DNA of 64,000 nucleotides from Promethearchaeota archaeon Loki_b32. Lineage in GTDB: Archaea; Asgardarchaeota; Lokiarchaeia; Sigyniarchaeales; SOKP01. Positions 51,892 to 59,473 of the stretch are shown here, one piece after another (positions within the stretch are counted from its first letter, which is position 1; every line of letters starts with the position of its first letter). Below the pieces are notes generated by a model. The model did no database searches, was not told where the DNA came from, and saw only the letters and a list, made by a program, of their open reading frames with translations. The position numbers and the translations under genes are program-made. The stretch spans positions 62,001-126,000 of the forward strand of contig NJBH01000002.1 of assembly GCA_005223125.1 (NCBI GenBank). The letters run 5' to 3'.

Positions 51892-52464
51892 ATGATTTTT
51901 CTATGTGATATAAAATTGAAAAATTATAGAAATCTAGAGCTTAACCTTGAATTATTCCAAAAAGAATTTAGGAAAAGAAATAATACTTATGAGAGGATTG
52001 TTGAATGGAAGAAGATTGCTGAAGAAGAATCAAATGAAATAAAGAAATTCATTTTTAGATGGATATCATTCAATGGATTATATACAGCATCATATGCAAT
52101 GGATCATAGTCAAGAAGAAGCTGAGAGAGAAAATGAAATCAGATTAATTGAATCATTTTGTTATAAATTTATATTGACTAATAAAAATCTTGCGTCTAAA
52201 ATTTATTCTAAAGAGTTGAAAGAAGTATTCGAAAATAATATCAAAGAAAAATCTAGGAGCATGGGGAGATATTTAGAACATCTAAAATGTAACGAAAGTG
52301 TAGAAGTAAAAGCCAAGAATATGATATTGATTGCTTATAAAATTAGATGCAGGCTTTTTCACGGGGAAAAGAATCCTCTCTTAGAGGTAAATCAAGCAGT
52401 AATTAAAGCAGCAAATCAAGTTATTGCTCCGATATTGAATCATATTGCTAAAGAGAACAAGTAA
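51892..52464 (+). CDS. HEPN-domain protein
   Basis: A 190-residue helical protein. The FRWISFNGLYTASYAM segment (55-70) is the HEPN W-FN-Y pattern, and KIRCRLFHGEKNP near 150-162 gives the RxxxxH nuclease motif (R152, H157) of RNase-like HEPN toxins. The first 20 residues (LCDIKLKNYRNLELNLE) instead resemble the N-terminal strand of RecF/OLD-type ATPases, which suggests a chimera or truncated ancestor. No nucleotidyltransferase partner is adjacent. Likely a defence or toxin RNase. Confidence 0.75.
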   Translation: MIFLCDIKLKNYRNLELNLELFQKEFRKRNNTYERIVEWKKIAEEESNEIKKFIFRWISFNGLYTASYAMDHSQEEAERENEIRLIESFCYKFILTNKNLASKIYSKELKEVFENNIKEKSRSMGRYLEHLKCNESVEVKAKNMILIAYKIRCRLFHGEKNPLLEVNQAVIKAANQVIAPILNHIAKENK

Positions 52465-53161
52465 TTTATTCTTCATTATTAAAGAAATTTTTAAAAGTTC
52501 TTTTACGTTTTAATTCTTCACGTTCTTTCTCAAAATTTGAACTTTATCACTATAAATTTGATTTATATTAAGCAATTTATAAATCATGTCTATATTTTAA
52601 AATAATTTATTATAAAATATTACTAATTATAAAACTAAATTATAAATGAGAGATGTAAATCTTTTTTTACATGTCTTTGATTAATTTTAGACATCAGATT
52701 ATAATTTAGGTAATAATACCTATTATCTTCTTTTACTACATTAATTTTTTTATTTTATTACCAAAAATAGTGATAATATAATATGTAGATAATACTCCAA
52801 AAAGCATATACAAAGTATATACAATTAATTATTCTATCATCTATAGGTATCTTAGAAAACAAAAATAGTAATTTAAAAAAGGATTAAAAAAAGAAAACAT
52901 CCGAAAAAGCTGAAGAATTATTTACTAACTTAAAGCACGATTATGTGATTCCGCAATTTCTAAACTGTTCCCAATTAATTGAATTATAAAAACTTTGAGT
53001 AGGTATATAAAACCCCATAATATCAACTTTACTTGGATATTTAACATGTTTATTTATCCAATATAATCCATTATATACATTTTTTTATAGACTTACAAAT
53101 CTTCCCAATAAATGATAATAAAAATCCATGATTATAGTGGAATTATATAATACTATTTATT
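52465..53161. other. AT-rich intergenic region with coding debris
   Basis: Nearly 700 bp with no intact gene. A minus-strand fragment (EREELKRKRTFKNFFNNEE, stop at 52466-52468) and a plus-strand fragment ending near 52989 (EKAEELFTNLKHDYVIPQFL, CSQLIEL) look like remains of lost genes. A hairpin AGATGTAAA with TTTACATGTCT lies near 52650-52675. No repeats of CRISPR type. Confidence 0.4.
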
Positions 53162-53509
53162 TCATTTATCTTTGTTTTTAGTTAAACAGGCAAACAAATA
53201 AAGGAATTTTTCAGATGTAGGAACTACGTTAATATTTTTATCTTTTACTAATCCCTTAGCATATTCAAAATCCTTCTCTTTAACGACTAAGGTAGGATTT
53301 TCACACAGACCAATATCTTTGGCTTCTTCTAATTTGTCCATTGAATATGTAATTCTGCTTTTAGTGAATTCAACTTCTGCGCATGTGTTTTCCAATTCAT
53401 TTTGGCAGTCCAATCTTCTATTACTTTCTAAGACTTTCTCCGTTTTATTTTTGGAGCCACACCCACAGGCAATACTTTTCCAGACTTTATGTTCAGGACC
53501 TTCAGGCAT
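53162..53509 (-). CDS. Small cysteine-rich hypothetical protein
   Basis: Not recognised. 115 residues with six Cys: the pair in ACGCGSK (residues 15, 17), then RLDCQN, NTCAEV, GLCENP and FACLT, so metal binding is possible. It begins MPEGPEHKVWKSIA; the first residues recall Fpg/Nei but nothing else does. The C-terminal half looks like an alpha/beta domain (DFEYAKGLVKDKNINVVPTS). It stands alone in AT-rich DNA, with its own promoter. Confidence 0.5.
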   Translation of the reverse strand: MPEGPEHKVWKSIACGCGSKNKTEKVLESNRRLDCQNELENTCAEVEFTKSRITYSMDKLEEAKDIGLCENPTLVVKEKDFEYAKGLVKDKNINVVPTSEKFLYLFACLTKNKDK

Positions 53510-53765
53510 TAATCATCATAAATTATACTCTTTTTCTAATATAAATAATTTCTGTTATCATTTGTTATTCTTCCTTTTATAAAATTTCTATTATAATATC
53601 AAAATTAAGTCTAAACCAAAATTATGCAGAATACGAAATAAGTTAAAATCTATTTGGTCACCTTTTTTGTTAGTGCAAAATAAAAGATCTTGAAAATCTA
53701 TCTCTGAAGTCTAAAATCATTAATTTACATACACATTTTTAATTTTAAAATTCAATAGTAACTAT

Positions 53766-54899
53766 ATGAAAAAGATAGAGAACCTAATAAAGACAATTCA
53801 AAACCATATTGAACAAAAATCATTTAGTAAAGAAATAAGACAACAGATTTTAAAAGAATCCAATGATATCGTTGAAGAAATATATCAAAATTTATTCACA
53901 AAGAAAGAAATTCTATTAAATGATTTGAATTTTCTTAATCTTAACGAATATAAAATATTTGATTTAGATGGCAATTTTGTTAATGATTATTCCCGAGATT
54001 TTTATCATTTCAAATGTTTTTTAAACGCATTACTATATGATTACGAACTCAAAGTTTTTATTGAAAATTATAAAAATTCAAAATTAATCGATTCAACTCT
54101 TTTAAAATGTTATGAAGCAATAATAAGGTTATTTAACTGCTATTTTTATTTTTGGAGTTGCGAAAGACATTATGTACATAGAAGTGAAATCGAAAAAATA
54201 TTAACATTATTAGAAAATTATGAAGTTCTATTAATCAAAGAATTTGATGTTAAATTCACAGTTAATAAAAAAACAAGATATAATTTAGAAGATAAACCAG
54301 ATGAATATCTTATCAGTTTTGATGAACTTCAAATAGCTATTCATATGAGTGGTGATATTGCAGGTCATATATATACAGGATTATATGACCATACCCCTAT
54401 ATTTGAGTTTTTAAAGTCTATTAAAAAGGAATTAAATATAGGACTTACTCAATTTATTCAAGAGCTCTTTTGGAGACCATCAAAGGATAAAAGTGATACA
54501 TCATTGTTTTCAGAGTTAAGTCACTCTGATCTTCTTGATTTAATTGTTAGAAAGCTTCGAAATCTAAATTTAAAAAACATTCATAATTTTCGTGATGAGG
54601 CTAGTACTGACTTAATCTTAAATGAAAAAGGATATAAAATTGGAATTCAAGTAGAAGTAAATAATGATATTAAAGAAACCACAAAAAAACATACATTTAC
54701 TAAATCAATCAAATCTCAGATTCAAGACGCTCGAAGAATTCCTGGATTGGATAAATATATTATTCTTTTATGTATCGATTTAAATATAAAAAGTTATAAT
54801 ACCAAATTGCGAATAACCTTTTCCCAACTTGAACAGATGAATGATAATTTCTTTACATACATTACTCCTGAAAATTTAGTTGAATTTTTTTCTGATTAA
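53766..54899 (+). CDS. PD-(D/E)XK-like nuclease-domain protein
   Basis: A 377-residue protein. The helical N-terminal 200 residues are not recognised. The C-terminal domain has a nuclease-like core: ASTDLILNEKGYKIGIQVEV (D282, E297) followed by a helix with QIQDARRIPGLDKYIILLCI. D-x14-E with flanking strands fits a restriction-endonuclease-like fold, but the usual Lys is replaced by Val, so activity is uncertain. It is convergent with the long minus-strand operon, whose last stop is 46 bp away. Confidence 0.6.
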   Translation: MKKIENLIKTIQNHIEQKSFSKEIRQQILKESNDIVEEIYQNLFTKKEILLNDLNFLNLNEYKIFDLDGNFVNDYSRDFYHFKCFLNALLYDYELKVFIENYKNSKLIDSTLLKCYEAIIRLFNCYFYFWSCERHYVHRSEIEKILTLLENYEVLLIKEFDVKFTVNKKTRYNLEDKPDEYLISFDELQIAIHMSGDIAGHIYTGLYDHTPIFEFLKSIKKELNIGLTQFIQELFWRPSKDKSDTSLFSELSHSDLLDLIVRKLRNLNLKNIHNFRDEASTDLILNEKGYKIGIQVEVNNDIKETTKKHTFTKSIKSQIQDARRIPGLDKYIILLCIDLNIKSYNTKLRITFSQLEQMNDNFFTYITPENLVEFFSD

Positions 54900-54944
54900 A
54901 TCTCACTTCCATTTTGATATATCAGATTTGTCTCGCAGGAGTTT

Positions 54945-55652
54945 TTAATAGCAATTTGAAAATATTAAATCCATCTGCATATCTATGTAATTTTCATTCT
55001 GATATTCACACGCACTACAAATTAAGTGAGTTATAGTACTTAAATAATTTATAATATCCTCTAATTCATCTGAATATTTTACTTGATTAAAACTAGAAAC
55101 ATTTAGAAGGAGTTCTTCATATTTGCTTTGTGAAAATGAAGACTTCTGTTTTAATAATTGATTATGGATTGCCATATATTTCATTAACTCCAAATTTTTA
55201 TCAGATGGCTTCAAAATAAATATTGATTCTATTTGCATCCAAATATGAAATGCTAGCTCTTCTAATATCGATGAAAATGCATATCTTTGCTGAACTGCTT
55301 TTAAAAAGAACTCTCGATATAATGGATAAAGATCATCAATTCTACTGACTTTAAAATTTACTATATTATTAATTAAATGGTCTAAAATCCCGAGGATGTT
55401 ATCGTCAATTCCCTCTATAACTGGAGGACTTGAAAGAATGAGGCAACCCGTTTTTTTAGTCAAATGAACATGACCTAACTCATGAATTATATCATAATCT
55501 TTACCTGATTCATTGAGAATTAAAATATACGTCTCTTGTGCCTGATCAAACTTAATACTAGTCTTAGAAGAAGACATAATCAGATTAATATTTACATTAT
55601 TTATGGATAATAAGTCTTTGTAATTATTTACTTTTTGAATCCATTTTTCCAT
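54945..55652 (-). CDS. HExxH metallopeptidase-like protein, last gene of the SMC operon
   Basis: A 235-residue soluble protein. IIHELGHVHLTKK gives a zinc HExxH site (H57, E58, H61), preceded by a strand (YILILNESG) as in IrrE/ImmA-like and other zincin domains. A third ligand may lie in the helices after 120 (EELAFHIWMQIES). It starts 10 bp after the upstream gene ends. It may cut a regulator or partner in response to DNA invasion; this is inference from context. Confidence 0.65.
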   Translation of the reverse strand: MEKWIQKVNNYKDLLSINNVNINLIMSSSKTSIKFDQAQETYILILNESGKDYDIIHELGHVHLTKKTGCLILSSPPVIEGIDDNILGILDHLINNIVNFKVSRIDDLYPLYREFFLKAVQQRYAFSSILEELAFHIWMQIESIFILKPSDKNLELMKYMAIHNQLLKQKSSFSQSKYEELLLNVSSFNQVKYSDELEDIINYLSTITHLICSACEYQNENYIDMQMDLIFSNCY

Positions 55653-55662
55653 AAATATAACC

Positions 55663-56586
55663 TCAAAGTTTATAAAAAATGATATTCTCTCCTTTAAATG
55701 CTATACCCAGACCAGAATTTAGATCTCGAATTCTATATTCTAAATTGTTTTTATCGAAAATAATCTGTTCAAGTTTAAATTTTAATGAATTTTGCACTAT
55801 CTTATATATTTTTTTTATTTTTGACTTAATAGCGGTTTCTCCTTTAATAATCTCTTTTTCTACCCGTTTTAGATTCTTAATTAAAATATTACAATAATTT
55901 TTATCTACTATATTATATTGCGTAATCACCATTCCACCTCCAGGACAAAAATAAGTAGTTCCATCATCCATAACGATGGGAGTATTTGTCCCCCCATTTC
56001 TCCATAATTCTCTATCACTGTCAGAGGTTTTTTCACATGAATTCATTCTAATTTTAAATCGTGCAATTAAACTTGGCCAATTTCTGTGAACAATATTTAT
56101 TATTTCCTTGTTTGTCCAATCTTTATGAGTTAAAATCTGTATAAAATAAAAATGATTCTCGTCGAACATTGCAAACAGTATTTCATTTTGACCCTTTGAA
56201 AGTCTTTTAAGACCTTTAAATCCTCCAAGATGTAAATGATATGTTCCCCATTCATTAAGTGTCACATCTGGAAAATCTAATTTCTTTAATTTTCTACTTA
56301 AAAAAGGAGTAAGGTCTTCTCCTTTTATAATTCTATTCTCTAAGTCTTTAAGATTATTTTCAAGTCCTTTTGGACAATTAAATTCTTTTGATTTTAAAAT
56401 AGTTCTAGGTTTAGACTCAATTAAACTCCGATTTAAGTTCATATAAAGAAGGCATAGTTCATCAACATTATCCAAGTTCTTAATTTTCTGCTCATATTTC
56501 ATTTCCTTAAGTCGTTTGCTATTTTCTCTTATCATAGCTTTTAAAATTTCTTTAAAATCCTTAAGTAAATTAATTTCTATCATCAT
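55663..56586 (-). CDS. Unknown protein of the SMC-Toprim-GHKL operon
   Basis: Not recognised. 307 residues, soluble. The middle has TLNEWGTYHLHLGGFKGLKR (about 121-140) and a conserved-looking IVHRNWPSLIARFKIRMN. A second block NTPIVMDDGTTYFCPGGGM suggests a beta-rich pocket with a Gly loop; the HLHLG stretch could bind metal. It lies between the GHKL gene (23 bp) and the metallopeptidase gene (10 bp) in one operon, so it probably takes part in the same process. Confidence 0.55.
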   Translation of the reverse strand: MMIEINLLKDFKEILKAMIRENSKRLKEMKYEQKIKNLDNVDELCLLYMNLNRSLIESKPRTILKSKEFNCPKGLENNLKDLENRIIKGEDLTPFLSRKLKKLDFPDVTLNEWGTYHLHLGGFKGLKRLSKGQNEILFAMFDENHFYFIQILTHKDWTNKEIINIVHRNWPSLIARFKIRMNSCEKTSDSDRELWRNGGTNTPIVMDDGTTYFCPGGGMVITQYNIVDKNYCNILIKNLKRVEKEIIKGETAIKSKIKKIYKIVQNSLKFKLEQIIFDKNNLEYRIRDLNSGLGIAFKGENIIFYKL

Positions 56587-56609
56587 TAAATCATTGCATT
56601 AAAAAATTT

Positions 56610-58028
56610 TTATAACTTTTCTAATTTCAAGCATTTCGAAGCCATGATCCCAATTAAACGAGTCAATTCTAATTCAAATCCTCTTGAAATATCTTCACAT
56701 CTACTGAGACAATGTCCTGTCTCATGAATTAAGGTCCCAAAATAATGCTCTAATTTTCGTAAAGTACTTCTTTTTATAATTATTGTTCCAGTAGATTCTT
56801 CCCAAAGTCCATCAACTTCTCTGAATGTATAAGGATCTTTTCTCATTGTCTCGGAAATCTTTATTTTTCTTACTCTTCTTGGTTTTCCACCAATAAGCTC
56901 GAAAATTTTATCTGTTAAATTATAGATTTTCTTTTCTGATTCATTTAACTCTTCATGATCTATGAACTTAAATTCAAAACTTTCATGATCTTCAATGATA
57001 AATTGATCGATATCTCTGATAACATTACCTGAAATATCTTTTAAATCATGAATTTTTTCTCTTAAGCTATCTGGGATTGTAACTATATTCATTCCTCTAG
57101 ATTTGGCATCATCTATCAGATGAAAAGAATTTTGGATTTCAGAAGAAGTAACAAAAATTGCATTTAATTTTGAGCTAAGAATGCTTACTGCATGCTTTTG
57201 AACATCAATCCAACTTAATTCGTCATGATTTGTCCCTTGCTCAATCTTTTGTAAGTCTTCCATTAGCATTTTTGCAATATTTTCACCCTTGCAAGATAAT
57301 AGTATTTTCATAATTCTATCCCGGTATGCATTTCTCCCTACATTAGTTCTCTCTCTGTTTAATGCTTTTCTTATTTGTTTTGTTAAAGATGTAATGTTAT
57401 AACTAAATAGAAAGTATTCCTCTTCTGCCACTTTAACTCCATTTATATAGATAAATGCTTTTTCTTTAGTATTTTTATAGACATCTCCATAATCCGTTGA
57501 TTCAACTAATTTTTCCCCTGAAAACCTTAAAAATAATGCTTTTGCATTTTCTATACTCTCCACAGTAATATCTCCTAATAGAACATCGGTACCGATTAAA
57601 TCTGGGTCTGATGGGTGCAAGATCACTGCATGTAAGGTGTCTATATCTTCGAATCCATGCTTTTCGGATGTTTCTATCGTGATATCTCCAAATTTTGATT
57701 TGAGTAAAACATATACGCCATTTCTATCAAAAGTTGCTAATGCGTCTTTTAGACCTATTCCAAATTTTCCAATTAAATTTGGGTTCTCTAATTTCTCTTG
57801 ATTTTCATTCTGAGTTAAGTGATCATATTTGAGACCTCTACCGAAATCTCTTATATGCCAAAACCCATCTTCATCTTGAAAGACTTGTATATCTTCTGTC
57901 CCTGTAATCTTCTGTTCATCTATTGCATTAGCGATGACTTCCCTGATACCATGATGAACTTCCCAATCCTCTAAAATCTTTTCTATATTTAAATCAAAAC
58001 TTCTTTTGTCTTTCATAATTCCTTTCAA
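56610..58028 (-). CDS. GHKL ATPase with C-terminal HExxH motif
   Basis: A 472-residue protein. The N-terminal GHKL (Hsp90/MutL-type) ATPase shows the N box REVIANAIDEQ (E30, N34), G1 DFGRGL (61-66) and G2 IGKFGIGLKDA (86-96). After a transducer-like segment and linker, the C-terminus carries TLIHETGHCLSRC (H435, E436, H439), a zincin motif, with a following Glu (FELELT, about 452) as possible third ligand. Coupling ATP-driven dimerisation to a protease-like site is unusual. Its start overlaps the TPR gene stop by 4 bp (ATGA). No SMC arm is fused, unlike MORC proteins. Confidence 0.75.
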   Translation of the reverse strand: MKGIMKDKRSFDLNIEKILEDWEVHHGIREVIANAIDEQKITGTEDIQVFQDEDGFWHIRDFGRGLKYDHLTQNENQEKLENPNLIGKFGIGLKDALATFDRNGVYVLLKSKFGDITIETSEKHGFEDIDTLHAVILHPSDPDLIGTDVLLGDITVESIENAKALFLRFSGEKLVESTDYGDVYKNTKEKAFIYINGVKVAEEEYFLFSYNITSLTKQIRKALNRERTNVGRNAYRDRIMKILLSCKGENIAKMLMEDLQKIEQGTNHDELSWIDVQKHAVSILSSKLNAIFVTSSEIQNSFHLIDDAKSRGMNIVTIPDSLREKIHDLKDISGNVIRDIDQFIIEDHESFEFKFIDHEELNESEKKIYNLTDKIFELIGGKPRRVRKIKISETMRKDPYTFREVDGLWEESTGTIIIKRSTLRKLEHYFGTLIHETGHCLSRCEDISRGFELELTRLIGIMASKCLKLEKL

Positions 58029-59464
58029 CCTTCTTTTTCCATTTCTTCTAAATGCTTTTTAATTTCTTCATCCCCTGGACTTAATTCATTTGCTTTTAAA
58101 TAAGCTTTTTTAGCTTTTTCTAGATCTCCATTGTATTCATAAGCAATCCCTAAATTATCCCATATCATTGCATCATCTGAATCTGTCTCTAAAGCTTTCC
58201 TATAATGATCAATTGCATTCTGATATTCATCTATACAAATATAAGCTAAGGCAATATTAACTAAAGCATCAATATCATCTGGAACCTGATCTAAGATATT
58301 TTTATAGATCTTAATAGACTCTTCAAAATTTTTTGTTTCATAGTACGATTCGGCTAGACTGTGAGCATCTTCAATTGTAAATCCATTAGGAGCATATCTT
58401 GCTCCTATTTGATATACACGAATCTCAGTTATTCCGTCCTTAATTTTTGTATAAAATGAGATGGTATCGATTTTTATAATTCGATGATTATAACCAATTA
58501 TCTCGGTCGGGACTCCTTCTGGAGATAGTTTTTCCATATTATATATTGGTTGAGAATCAATATAATGAAAAGTTATATCTTTTCTTGTATCATCCATCGA
58601 AATTCTAAAATTAACATCAAATTTCGTAATTTCATAATCAGAATAATTTAGAAATCCTTGGGGGCTCTGTGTTAGGAGATTTCCAATTAAGTCAGGAGTT
58701 AATTCAGGTAAAGTTTCTCCCTCATCAATTTTAACTTCCCTTCTATAAATAATAGATTTTGTAGGGGGGCGTTTTTCCCTCTCTACTTTAAAATTTTGAG
58801 TATAACTCTCATACTCATCAATATCGGTTTGTTGAGCATTAATTTTATCGTCTAACTCTAAGCTATAGAGTTCCTCAGAAAAACGAGATCTTGCTTCATC
58901 AATCCAATCTTCGTCTGATATTTCTTCTAAATGGAATAGATTAGCCTGTATTTCTCTCAAGATATAAGATTTAATAGCAACGTGAAAATCTGAATATTGA
59001 TCACTATTTCTTAATTCTAAAAAATATTTATATTTCTGCTGACCATTTAAGTTGTCCAGCTTTGGGGATAATTTTACACTAAACGACTTAACGATATCAT
59101 CAAACCAAGATTCGAATTTACTTACTCTATAAATCTTGAGTTCAATTTGATCTTTAGCTTTAGAGAAAAAAGAAGCAATATCCATTCTATGGATGTTTTT
59201 TGATATTTTGAACTCCTTTATTTTATTTGCTTCATTTATAATTGGTGTCTTATATTTAAAACTGAGTGTGAAATCCTTGCGAGTGTTTTTTAGAATCCCC
59301 CGGAAATTTAATGGAAAATTTTTCACTTCATATTTCATAGAAGTAGGCATTGAGTTAATCCCTCCTATAAGACCTCGTTCTTTCAGATATTCAATTATAT
59401 CCTCTATTGTTAATCTAGAAATCTCTTTTACTAACTCTTTATATAATAATTTTTTTACTGTCAA
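58025..59464 (-). CDS. TPR protein with duplicated N-terminal domain
   Basis: 479 residues. Two related blocks lie at about 45-118 (YEVKNFPLNFRG, NTRKDFTLSFKYKTPI, MDIASFFSKAKDQIELKIYR) and about 273-356 (YEITKFDVNFRI, DTRKDITFHYIDSQPI, IDTISFYTKIKDGITEIRVY), an internal duplication of a beta-rich domain. Three TPRs finish the protein (about 362-475, for example AIDHYRKALETDSDDAMIWD). It is probably a scaffold bringing the SMC-nuclease core and the GHKL protein together. It starts 9 bp after the Toprim gene and overlaps the GHKL gene. Confidence 0.7.
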   Translation of the reverse strand: MTVKKLLYKELVKEISRLTIEDIIEYLKERGLIGGINSMPTSMKYEVKNFPLNFRGILKNTRKDFTLSFKYKTPIINEANKIKEFKISKNIHRMDIASFFSKAKDQIELKIYRVSKFESWFDDIVKSFSVKLSPKLDNLNGQQKYKYFLELRNSDQYSDFHVAIKSYILREIQANLFHLEEISDEDWIDEARSRFSEELYSLELDDKINAQQTDIDEYESYTQNFKVEREKRPPTKSIIYRREVKIDEGETLPELTPDLIGNLLTQSPQGFLNYSDYEITKFDVNFRISMDDTRKDITFHYIDSQPIYNMEKLSPEGVPTEIIGYNHRIIKIDTISFYTKIKDGITEIRVYQIGARYAPNGFTIEDAHSLAESYYETKNFEESIKIYKNILDQVPDDIDALVNIALAYICIDEYQNAIDHYRKALETDSDDAMIWDNLGIAYEYNGDLEKAKKAYLKANELSPGDEEIKKHLEEMEKEG

Positions 59465-59473
59465 AATCTCACC

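Noticed and set aside
52465-53161. Extra genes in the AT-rich gap
   Set aside because: Short protein-like fragments exist, but none has a start, length or motif that supports a functional gene.
53162-53509. Fpg/Nei glycosylase, because the protein starts MPEGPE
   Set aside because: Only the first six residues fit; the length is 115, and no helix-two-turn-helix or C-terminal zinc finger pattern follows.
56610-58028. MORC protein or topoisomerase VI B subunit
   Set aside because: The GHKL motifs fit, but there is no CW finger, coiled-coil arm or topo VI transducer with paired A subunit; a zincin motif is at the end instead.
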